The translations under genes and the position numbers were made by a program. Under the pieces are notes generated by a model that saw only the letters and a list, made by a program, of their open reading frames with translations, did no database searches and was not told the origin of the DNA. This document shows, one piece after another, positions 1 through 7,100 of a stretch of DNA of 16,286 nucleotides. The first letter of the stretch is position 1; each line of letters starts with the position of its first letter. Origin of the DNA: CAZCJU01 sp964498965 (GTDB taxonomy: Bacteria; Bacillota; Clostridia; Oscillospirales; CAG-272); the NCBI GenBank assembly GCA_964498965.1, contig CAZCJU010000042.1, positions 1 to 16,286 of the forward strand, given 5' to 3'.

Positions 1-610
1 CGACGAGGGCTGTCAACTGACGGAAGCGGTGCGACGCAAGCCTTATTCCGTCGTTCTTTTCGACGAAATAGAAAAGGCACACCCCGATGTATTCAACATT
101 CTTTTGCAAATACTCGACGACGGCAGGATCACGGATTCGCAGGGACGCACGGTAGATTTCAAAAATACCATAATCATACTGACCTCGAATTTGGGAAGTC
201 AATATATCCTCGACGGAATAGACGAAAACGGAGAAATATCCACTTCCGCACGTGAAAATGTAAATTCGCTTCTGCACAGCACTTTCAGACCCGAATTTTT
301 GAACAGGCTCGACGAAACGGTGTTCTACAAGCCGTTATCACGTGAAAATGTAGGAGATATCATTCGACTTCTTACACGTGGGCTTTGTGAAAGACTTGAA
401 GAAAAATCGCTAAAGCTTGAATTTACCGAAAAAGCAATCGGGCATATTGCCGAAAACGGCTTTGATCCGCTTTTCGGTGCAAGACCGCTTAAGAGATATC
501 TGCAAGCCAACGTCGAAACACTGATCGCAAGAAAAATACTTTCCCGTTCGGTAACGGCGAATCAAACATTGACAATTGATGTGATCGACGGTGAATTGAC
601 GGTTAAATAA
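1..610 (+). CDS. clpB: ClpB disaggregase, C-terminal part (5' end outside window)
   Basis: This is the end of the second AAA+ ATPase domain and the C-terminal domain of ClpB, the hexameric cytosolic chaperone that works with DnaK to pull proteins out of aggregates. The reading frame is open from base 2, so the GTG at 29 is an internal valine and not a start. Visible motifs in order are LTEAVRRKPYS, Walker B VVLFDE, the ILDDGRITDSQGRTVDF segment, sensor 1 LTSN, the arginine-finger region FRPEFLNRLDE and sensor 2 GARPLKR. About 202 residues are present of roughly 860 in the family. The Gly-Gly normally found before LTEA is Gly-Cys here (codon at 11-13). Sensor 2 followed by a short ClpB-type tail favours ClpB over ClpC, ClpA or ClpE. 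The gene converges with the minus-strand gene that follows. No U-tract terminator was found on its own strand. Confidence 0.95.
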   Translation, partial: DEGCQLTEAVRRKPYSVVLFDEIEKAHPDVFNILLQILDDGRITDSQGRTVDFKNTIIILTSNLGSQYILDGIDENGEISTSARENVNSLLHSTFRPEFLNRLDETVFYKPLSRENVGDIIRLLTRGLCERLEEKSLKLEFTEKAIGHIAENGFDPLFGARPLKRYLQANVETLIARKILSRSVTANQTLTIDVIDGELTVK

Positions 611-685
611 ACGTAACACTCAACACATCTTATGTGCGAACTTGTTGTAAGCAACAATGCAGATCCGAAAATCGTCGGTCTGCAC

Positions 686-729
686 AAAAACGCATCGGGG
701 ATTTTGTACAAATTGCACAAAATCCCCGA
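686..729 (-). terminator. Hairpin terminator between convergent genes
   Basis: A perfect 13-bp stem (695-707 with 717-729, nine-base loop) lies 20 bases after the stop codon of the minus-strand UPF0340 gene. Read on the minus strand, it is followed by TGCG and then five T residues (690-686). The T run is offset by about four bases from the stem. On the plus strand the same stem is followed by CTAAAAG, so it would end clpB transcripts poorly unless the hairpin alone suffices. Confidence 0.65.
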
Positions 730-748
730 CTAAAAGCCGCCCGTAAAT

Positions 749-1288
749 TCAAAGGAGTTTTTCGTTGTACACGGCACGAACGCCTCCGATAAATTTCGGA
801 CGTACTCTCGCACAAATGACCTTAGCTTCGCCTACCATATCGTTTTCAAGTCGCACCGGAACGGCGACCTTTTTCAAATGCATTCCGATAAGTGTAAAAC
901 CGATATCGATCCCGGCATCCGCACGAATTTCTTCCGTCACGACAGGCTCATCAAATGAAGCATACGCCGCCGTAGCGAAACTGCCGCCCGCCTTAGGCTG
1001 CGGAATCACATTTACGTATTCGCAATTCGGAACGGCACGTTTTTCCGTTACTATCGCACGATTTAAATGCTCACAGCATTGAGCGGCAAGAAATATTCCC
1101 TTTTCTTTAAGCACGGAATAAATTCCGTCGAACACCTGTTTTGCGGTATCCGGTGAAGAATCCGTACCTATTTTCTTGCCTACGATCTCGCTTGTCGAAC
1201 AACCGACAACCAATATCATACCGGGCTTTAAGCCGGTTTTTTCCACTACTTCCGTTATTACAGCTCTTGCCTGTTCAAAATAATTCAT
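749..1288 (-). CDS. ywlG: UPF0340 (YwlG/TIGR01440) family protein
   Basis: A 179-residue cytosolic protein of the UPF0340 family, whose best-known member is Bacillus subtilis YwlG (about 180 residues). To my knowledge its function is not established. Family-like motifs are seen: VVGCSTSEIVG near residue 27, AAQCCEHLNRA near 68, IPQPKAGGSFATAAY near 95 and AGIDIGFTLIGMHLKKVAVPV near 125. The cysteines within the first two motifs and the glycine-rich third motif look like a binding site, but the ligand is unknown. The ATG at 1288 is chosen because it gives the family length. An open frame runs on to 1435, but it would cross the tRNA terminator and enter the tRNA. The ribosome binding site is weak (AAAGAAAGCGAG upstream). 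No promoter with a good -35 and -10 pair is visible in 1289-1377, so expression may depend on a weak promoter or on readthrough from the tRNA operon. Confidence 0.85.
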   Translation of the reverse strand: MNYFEQARAVITEVVEKTGLKPGMILVVGCSTSEIVGKKIGTDSSPDTAKQVFDGIYSVLKEKGIFLAAQCCEHLNRAIVTEKRAVPNCEYVNVIPQPKAGGSFATAAYASFDEPVVTEEIRADAGIDIGFTLIGMHLKKVAVPVRLENDMVGEAKVICARVRPKFIGGVRAVYNEKLL

Positions 1289-1377
1289 AATAACTCGCTT
1301 TCTTTTAATATTGCCTTGCTCCGCACGAAGGTACAAAGCGTCGGTTCTTTCATTGACCGAAAAAGGCTGAACTAAGT

Positions 1378-1407
1378 AAAAAACGACAGGCATCAACCTG
1401 TCGTTTT
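1378..1407 (-). terminator. Intrinsic terminator of the tRNA operon
   Basis: An 11-bp perfect stem (1380-1390 with 1397-1407) with a six-base loop begins two bases after the CCA end of tRNA-Tyr. On the minus strand the 3' arm runs into six consecutive T residues (1383-1378, partly in the stem). This is a standard intrinsic terminator. Confidence 0.85.
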
Positions 1408-1408
1408 C

Positions 1409-1494
1409 TGGTGGGGGAAGGTGGATTCGGACCACCGAAGTGAATGCACAACAGATTTACAGTCTGCCCCCTTTGGCCGCTCGGGAATTCCCCC
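1409..1494 (-). tRNA. tRNA-Tyr (GTA anticodon)
   Basis: On the minus strand the sequence folds into a type II tRNA. It has a 7-bp acceptor stem (GGGGGAA with TTCCCCC), a D-arm with GAGCGGCCAAAGG, an anticodon loop CTGTAAA carrying GTA, a long variable arm and a T-arm with GGTGG and CCACC around TCCGAAT. The discriminator is A and the CCA end is encoded (1411-1409). The long variable arm and GTA anticodon identify tyrosine. It lies three bases downstream of tRNA-Thr, so both are made from one precursor. Confidence 0.96.
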
Positions 1495-1497
1495 CTA

Positions 1498-1572
1498 TGG
1501 AGCTGGTGAACGGAGTCGAACCATCAACCTGCTGATTACAAATCAGCTGCTCTGCCATTGAGCCACACCAGC
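1498..1572 (-). tRNA. tRNA-Thr (TGT anticodon)
   Basis: Minus-strand cloverleaf with acceptor stem GCTGGTG paired to CACCAGC, D-arm containing GGCTCAATGGCAGAGC, an anticodon arm CTGAT-TTGTA-ATCAG with anticodon TGT, and T-loop GGTTCGACTCC. The discriminator is T and the CCA end is encoded (1500-1498). This is the first gene of a two-tRNA operon behind a strong promoter. Confidence 0.96.
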
Positions 1573-1591
1573 GTTTTACTCAACGAAAGAG

Positions 1592-1620
1592 AGTATATCA
1601 CATTTTTTGCGATTTGTCAA
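1592..1620 (-). promoter_or_regulatory. Sigma-A promoter of the tRNA-Thr/tRNA-Tyr operon
   Basis: The minus strand shows a consensus -35 TTGACA (1620-1615), a 17-base spacer and -10 TATACT (1597-1592). TGTGA directly before the -10 gives an extended -10 element (TGn, with the upstream TRTG motif known from Gram-positive promoters). Transcription should begin around 1585, about a dozen bases before the tRNA-Thr 5' end. Confidence 0.9.
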
Positions 1621-1673
1621 GGGGTTTTTGCGATTTTTTTTATTTTTTATCAACAAGGGAGCTTGCTGCGTCA

Positions 1674-1715
1674 GTATATGAAAAGACGTGCCTAACGGCA
1701 CGTCTTTTCATATAC
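1674..1715 (-). terminator. 19-bp perfect hairpin, terminator of the secreted-protein gene
   Basis: A perfect 19-bp inverted repeat (1674-1692 with 1697-1715, loop of four) begins 20 bases after the stop of the minus-strand gene. The GC core GACGTGCC is flanked by an A-tract and a T-tract, so each strand shows stem followed by TTTTCAT, as in bidirectional intrinsic terminators. No plus-strand gene uses it. It also separates the secreted-protein gene from the tRNA promoter 54 bases further on. Confidence 0.7.
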
Positions 1716-1735
1716 AACAATTTGTTGATTCGAAA

Positions 1736-2404
1736 TTAAACTCTTGCTTTTTTGCAAACAACTACGCCGGCGAATGCGAACGCTGCAACTACGGATATTG
1801 CAACAACTGCGAGATCCGAAGTAGCGGGGTTTTTATCGTCGGTAGAACCTGCACCGTCACCGATTGCATTTTCGAGAAGCTCAACGCCTACAACGAGTAT
1901 CTGGTTACCGGTCGAGTTGTAGTGATAAATGCGAACATCACCGTTGTAATTGGAAGCGGAGATGTCGATAATAGCACTTCTCTCGTACTTATCCCAGTTT
2001 GCACCGTTTTCATTTGTAACTGTTGCGTCTGTGCAGTTGGCTTTTCCGATTATTTTGTCTTCATTCTTAATACCGGAATCAGCCTGACCTACGCCGCCTT
2101 CAACTTCGCCTTCGGTAGCTGCGATAAATGCGGGAATAGGCATACCGTCTTTCTGAGCAACGTAAACGTCGGCGGTTGCATATGTAACCTTGATTGCGGA
2201 ATATTTGGAAAGGTCATGTGTACCGATGTCCAAAGATACGCCGTAATCATAGATCTTAGCAGCCGTATCCGCATAACCGTGAGGTGCAAAATCCTTTGTA
2301 CCTCCGCAAGCGGCGATATCGATCGTCACATCGGCTGCGGAAACAACCGAAACGAGCGAGAGCATCATAACAGCAACTGTTACGAGAGCGATGAATTTTT
2401 TCAT
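1736..2404 (-). CDS. Secreted protein of unknown family with C-terminal wall-anchor-like tail
   Basis: A 222-residue exported protein. Residues 1-23 form a signal peptide (MKKF, hydrophobic core, cleavage near VSA-AD). Residues 25-178 are a mature domain rich in predicted beta strands; segments such as DLSKYSAIKVTYATADVYV and VRIYHYNSTGNQILVVGVEL recall jelly-roll carbohydrate-binding modules, but this is only an impression. Residues 179-195 are a Gly/Ser/Asp-rich linker. The end has NPATSD (192-197), a hydrophobic segment and the basic tail KKARV, resembling a sortase sorting signal, although it is not LPXTG; a plain membrane anchor is equally possible. The ATG at 2404 is chosen because GGAGG (2417-2413) stands eight bases upstream. 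The alternative GTG at 2419 overlaps that site. The gene has its own strong promoter and a hairpin after it, so it is monocistronic. Its substrate or partner is unknown. Confidence 0.85.
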   Translation of the reverse strand: MKKFIALVTVAVMMLSLVSVVSAADVTIDIAACGGTKDFAPHGYADTAAKIYDYGVSLDIGTHDLSKYSAIKVTYATADVYVAQKDGMPIPAFIAATEGEVEGGVGQADSGIKNEDKIIGKANCTDATVTNENGANWDKYERSAIIDISASNYNGDVRIYHYNSTGNQILVVGVELLENAIGDGAGSTDDKNPATSDLAVVAISVVAAFAFAGVVVCKKARV

Positions 2405-2412
2405 GAGATGTA

Positions 2413-2417
2413 CCTCC
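2413..2417 (-). promoter_or_regulatory. Shine-Dalgarno site fixing the secreted-protein start
   Basis: GGAGG on the minus strand lies eight bases before the ATG at 2404. It rules out the in-frame GTG at 2419, whose codon overlaps this site. Confidence 0.85.
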
Positions 2418-2448
2418 ACATTTTTTGGTTTTTCAACCTGTTATGAAC

Positions 2449-2477
2449 ATTCTAGCACATAAAAGTAAATTTGTCAA
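2449..2477 (-). promoter_or_regulatory. Sigma-A promoter of the secreted-protein gene
   Basis: Minus-strand -35 TTGACA (2477-2472), 17-base spacer, and -10 TAGAAT (2454-2449) with TGTGC just upstream, giving an extended -10. Transcription would start near 2442, leaving a leader of about 38 bases that holds a tiny GGTT-GAAA-AACC hairpin. It is a near-consensus promoter, so constitutive, fairly strong expression is likely. Confidence 0.88.
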
Positions 2478-2515
2478 GTAGTACGTGAATAAATATTTTG
2501 ATTTTTATATATTTT

Positions 2516-3250
2516 TTAGTTTCGCAAAAGATATTCCGCAACTTTCACTCTGCCGTCGTTATCGATCGGCGAAAAAAGAGTTCTTTTAAAATCAATTTCC
2601 TTTTTCTCCAATGCGATCTCGGCATGACACAGGGCAATGCCCATATCTATCGTATTGAAAAATTCGAGCTTTTCGGGAGGAATAATGGATTTTATGCGGC
2701 TGTTTCGGTAAAACGAGAGCTTGTTACCCTCGCCTTTAATGTGCCAACACTGCGTATTACACGCACTCGGTGCAAGTCTGACCGCTTCGGCGAGTTCGGT
2801 ATCTACGTTACCCTCACATATTTCGTTTATACTTTTTCTATCGAAATCGTCGCTTGAGCCTCTGAAAGTTTCGGTAGTGATTTTCGAGCAGGCGAGCATG
2901 ATAACGTAATCGAGTCCATGACACGTATCGCTGTCGGGACGTGCCATTCCCATCCAGCACGAGCCGATATTTTTCGAGCAAAGATACAATTCGAGTTGTT
3001 GCAACATATATCCGGCATTGAGCAGATATCCGTCCTTTTTCTCGCTGTAAAGCTCAACGCAGATCTCTCCGCGATGTGCCGTTGTCAGCTCTGCCGGCAT
3101 AATCTTCAGCATTGTTTTGATACTGTCGTCCAGCGGGTGCAATTCTTTTATTTTTTTCGCGATCCCGTTCATTTCATCGACCGACATATGAAATCCCTTT
3201 ACATCTCTGAACGATCTTCTTCTGAATATTTGTTCGTACAATTCTTTCAT
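2516..3250 (-). CDS. Nitroreductase-like flavoprotein (TM1586-like)
   Basis: A 244-residue cytosolic protein resembling the putative nitroreductases of the Thermotoga TM1586 type, where two half-domains in one chain mimic the usual nitroreductase dimer. The N-terminal RRRSFR (residues 10-15) matches the FMN-phosphate-binding start of nitroreductases. Residues 80-106 (AGYMLQQLELYLCSKNIGS and following) match the helix and active-site region. LAPSACNTQCWH (149-160) matches the second flavin-contact motif, usually APSxxNxQPW. Nine cysteines in 244 residues is a high count. FMN binding is inferred and the substrate is unknown. The ATG at 3250 is chosen because GAGG stands eight bases upstream and because its ATGA overlaps the stop codon of the gene before it, implying translational coupling. 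It is the last gene of the long operon; no hairpin terminator is seen in the 38 bases between its stop and the next promoter. Confidence 0.8.
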   Translation of the reverse strand: MKELYEQIFRRRSFRDVKGFHMSVDEMNGIAKKIKELHPLDDSIKTMLKIMPAELTTAHRGEICVELYSEKKDGYLLNAGYMLQQLELYLCSKNIGSCWMGMARPDSDTCHGLDYVIMLACSKITTETFRGSSDDFDRKSINEICEGNVDTELAEAVRLAPSACNTQCWHIKGEGNKLSFYRNSRIKSIIPPEKLEFFNTIDMGIALCHAEIALEKKEIDFKRTLFSPIDNDGRVKVAEYLLRN

Positions 3251-4113
3251 AGGTAATACCTCATAGTTTTTTCTATCCAATACGAAAATTCCGCCTTCGG
3301 GCAATTATTCTCGTACCGTTTCATTTTTTTATACATTTCGACTCCGTCCGACGGATCATGCCACAGATCGGTAAACACGAAATCGAAGTTGCCGTTTTTC
3401 ATCACCTTATCGGCATATTCGAACGCATCGCATTCGACGATATGTATTTTTTCGGCTGTTTTCATACACGGCAACAGCGTTTTTTCGAAAAGCCTGATAG
3501 CCGAACCGTTTTTTTCCACCACTGTTACGCTTTTCACGTTTTCCTTCAACGACGCCGAATATGCGAAATATCCGCACCCCAGACCGAAAGTCAGCACGTT
3601 ACCCGTTGCTTTTGCTACAGGTTCTTTCATCGTTGTGATCTCGTTCGGTGTAAGTGTCATCCACTCGATGCCTTTTTCCGCAACGGCGAGATATTCGAAT
3701 TCCCGATCGAAAAATCCGAGTTGCGGGTAAACAGTCCCGTCACTCAAATATTCGAAATCACCGCACGGGAAAAGCTCATACGGCTTATATTTCATGTATT
3801 CGAGCTTCCAATCGCCGCACTCGGCTTGCGGAGGTTTGATATTGCGATAATACGGATCGGCACAAAACGCAGATACATCGAGCATTTTTATCGACGGTAC
3901 AAAATATTTGCGATAAAACGCTTTATCCTCCGGGTTATTTGCCGTATCAAGTCCGCACGCCGACGCAAGCAACAGTCCGTAAGCTTGTTGCTTAACCGTT
4001 TTCTCGCCGGAGGTGATATCATCTATCAATTCCGGCGTTATAAAATCGGCGGCAAAATTGAGATAATATGACATCAGGGTAATAAATTTTTGATTTTGTT
4101 CCTTTACATTCAT
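3247..4113 (-). CDS. SAM-dependent methyltransferase-like (spermidine synthase fold) protein
   Basis: A 288-residue protein with a C-terminal Rossmann-type SAM-binding domain. Motif I is VLTFGLGCGYFAYSAS (173-188), the acidic end of strand 2 is VTVVEKN (196-202), CDAFEY (228-233) is in motif III position, and FDFVFTDLWHD (243-253) is motif IV. Automated pipelines often name such proteins spermidine synthase, but the GGGDG-type loop of true polyamine synthases is absent. A methyltransferase or a SAM-binding protein of unknown substrate is the safer call. Residues 1-165 form an N-terminal region I do not recognise, with a conserved-looking stretch KLEYMKYKPYELFPCGD (103-119). The start follows polC by 19 bases, with a GGCGGG sequence as a weak binding site. 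Its stop overlaps the next start (ATGA), so it probably works with the nitroreductase-like protein. Confidence 0.75.
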   Translation of the reverse strand: MNVKEQNQKFITLMSYYLNFAADFITPELIDDITSGEKTVKQQAYGLLLASACGLDTANNPEDKAFYRKYFVPSIKMLDVSAFCADPYYRNIKPPQAECGDWKLEYMKYKPYELFPCGDFEYLSDGTVYPQLGFFDREFEYLAVAEKGIEWMTLTPNEITTMKEPVAKATGNVLTFGLGCGYFAYSASLKENVKSVTVVEKNGSAIRLFEKTLLPCMKTAEKIHIVECDAFEYADKVMKNGNFDFVFTDLWHDPSDGVEMYKKMKRYENNCPKAEFSYWIEKTMRYYL

Positions 4114-4132
4114 AATATCCCGCCGATATTTC

Positions 4133-7100
4133 TCAAAACATAGACAATTGATTTGTTTCCGAGAGCGAATCCAACACGCCGTTTTGTCGCAGGATCTCGA
4201 CCACCGTTTTTGATAACTTTGCGAAGCGTACCAGTTCCTCCACCGAGTATATTTCGTTTTTTTTGCAAGCGTTTGCGATATTTTCCGCCGCCGTTTCGCC
4301 GAGGTTCGGCAACGAGGAAAACGGGAGCCTGATCTTGCCGTTTTCGGGCAAAAATGCGTGTGCGTCCGATTTTTTCAGATCAACGGGCAAGAATTCCACA
4401 CCTCTGCACAATGCTTCAAGTGCAAGCTGTGATGCCGTATGCTGTTCCTCGTCCTTTTGACTTGAATCGGGTTTTTTCTCTATTTCCTCTATCAGGTCAC
4501 GCAGTGCTTTTTTTCCTTTAAGTACCACCGTTGCGTCAAGTCCGTCGGGGGCGGCCGTAAAATACGCCGCATAAAACTCCATGGGATAATATATTTTATA
4601 CCACCCGAGGCGGATCGCCGAAATTATATACGCCGCCGCATGAGCTTTCGGGAACATATATTTTATTTTGAGGCACGATTCGATATACCATTCCGGCACG
4701 CCATGCTCACGCATTGCAGCAAAATGTTCTTCTTTCAGGTTTTTAGGCGGTTTATTTCCCTTTCTGACATATTCCATTATGGTGAATGCCATTTTCGGCT
4801 CAAGTCCCTTATGCAACAAGTACACCATAATATTATCTCGCGTTCCGATGACCTCGGATATCGTGCAAACGCCGTCCTTAATAAGGTTTTGTGCATTTCC
4901 GAGCCAAACGTCCGTGCCGTGCGACAGTCCCGACACCTGAAGCAGATCCGAAAAGTTTTTCGGTTTTGTATCGACGAGCATTTGACGAACGAATTTCGTA
5001 CCCAGTTCGGGCAATCCGAACGTTCCCACCGGGCTGTTTATTTCCTCGGGCTTTATACCGAGCGGTTCGGTGGACAACAGCAGGTCATACACACGTCTGT
5101 CGTTCATCGGTGCGTCCATTACGCTCGTATTTGTATATTCCTCTAATTTTTTATACTTTGTCGGCACATCGTGTCCGAGAATATCGAGTTTAAGTATCGT
5201 ATCGTGCAAATATTCAAACGCAAAATGTGTCGTTACTATATCCGACTTCGGATCATCCGCAGGGTGCTGTACCGGTGTAAAATCATACACCTCGTTTTCT
5301 CTCGGAACGACGATGATACCGCCGGGGTGTTGTCCTGTCGTTCGTTTTACGCCGATGCATTTATTTACGAGATGCTGTATTTCCGCTTTTGTGACATCAA
5401 GTCCCTTTTCCTCAAGGTATTTCATGACGTACAACCCGTAAGCGGTTTTCGATGCGAGTGTGCCGAGCGTACCCGCTCTGAACACGTTTTCCTCGCCGAA
5501 AAGCACCTCGGTATACTTATGGGCATCCGCCTGAACATCGCCCGAGAAGTTAAGGTCGATATCCGGTGATTTATCTCCGTCGAAACCCAAGAACGTTTCA
5601 AACGGTATATCGTGTCCGTCGCCCATCATTTTATTACCGCAAACGGGACAATATTTATCGGGCAGGTCAAAGCCCGATCCTACGTCGTCACCCACGTTAA
5701 AATCGCTGTATTTACAATGCGTACACCTATAATGCGGGGGCAGCGGATTGACCTCGGTGATATTTGCCATAGTTGCGACAAACGACGAGCCGACCGAGCC
5801 TCTCGAGCCTACGAGGTAACCCTTGTCATTCGAATTTTTAACGAGCTTTTGAGCTATGATATACAGCACGCCGAAGCCGTTTTTAATGATAGAGGTAAGC
5901 TCTCTTTCAAGTCTTTTCGTCACGACCTCCGGCGGGTTTTCGCCGTACCACGAATGCATCGTATCATAGCACATTTGCGTCAGCTCTTCGTCCGCTCCCT
6001 CTATTTTAGGCGGATAATTACCTTTCGGTATCGGGCGAACGACTTCTATCATATCCGCTATTTTGTTTGGGTTTTCGACGACTATTTCGTTTTTCGTTTC
6101 GTCGTCGAGATAATAATACTCATCGAGCATTTCGTCGGTGGTACGGAAATAAAGACCGATATCCGAATCTCCGTCCTTCATTTTTTTGCCCGCAAGTATT
6201 ATTTTTCTTCCTATCTCGTCCTCGCTGTTAAGGACATGTGCGTCCGTTGTGGCACATACCGGTTTACCCGTCAGTCGTCCGATCTCTATTATTTTTCTAT
6301 TGATCTCTATCAAGCTGTCGATATCTTTAACGCCGCTGTCGGATGAAAGTAAAAACGAATTGTTCATAAGCGGTTGGACTTCCAAGTAGTCGTAGTACTC
6401 CGCTATTTCCGTCAGCTCATCGTCACTTTTGCCCTCAAGTATAGCCTTATAAAGCTCGCCCGAGCAGCAGGCAGGTGAAAGCAACAAGCCTTCGCGGTGT
6501 TCGTTAAGGATCGTTTTGGGGATCAACGGATATCTGTAAAAGTACTTAAGATATGAATACGATATCAATTTATACAGATTTTTCAAGCCGACCTTATTTT
6601 TTGCGAGGATCACCATATGGTACGGACGCTGTTTATAAGCGGTCGATGATGACGAAACCGTGTCCTGAAGTTCGGAAAGAGTTGTGATCCCCTCTTTTTC
6701 GAGTTTTTCCGCCATTTTCATATATATACGTGCGAGCATATATGCGTCATCGTCCGCTCTGTGGTGATTAAAATCTTCAAGCGAATAGTATTTTGCTATT
6801 CGATCGAGCGTATGCTTATGCAGATCCGTGTTTACGTATCTCGAAAGCGGCAATGTATCGATATACGAATTGGTAAACGGAATAGAATTCAATGTACAGA
6901 CACGCTTTATGAAGCCCGTATCGAATGCCGCATTATGTGCTATAAGCGTTCTGCCGTTTGCGTAATCGAGGAACATTTTGACCGCTTCGGCCTGTTTCGG
7001 AGCGTTCTTGACCATTTCATCGGTAATTCCCGTGAGTTTTACGATATTTTCGGGTATTTGCATTTCGGGATCGACAAAGGTATCGAAGCGATCGATGACC

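Noticed and set aside
642..657. TTGTTG/CAACAA small hairpin as a clpB terminator
   Set aside because: A six-pair AT-rich stem with no T run after it is too weak to call.
1289..1377. Promoter for the UPF0340 gene (TTGTAC with CAATAT or TATTAA)
   Set aside because: The -10 match is poor, or the spacing is wrong (20 bases). Not supportable.
1289..1435. N-terminal extension of the UPF0340 gene
   Set aside because: It would run through the tRNA terminator and into tRNA-Tyr. The ATG at 1288 gives the family length.
2405..2419. GTG at 2419 as start of the secreted protein
   Set aside because: The codon overlaps the Shine-Dalgarno site of the ATG at 2404, and the signal peptide begins at MKKF.
1688..2446. 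252-codon plus-strand frame opposite the secreted protein
   Set aside because: The minus strand has a promoter, GGAGG site, signal peptide and terminator. The plus frame has none and begins within the terminator hairpin.
3251..3304. Longer start for the nitroreductase-like gene at 3304
   Set aside because: The extension overlaps the upstream gene by 58 bases and lacks a binding site. The ATG at 3250 has GAGG eight bases upstream and an ATGA overlap.
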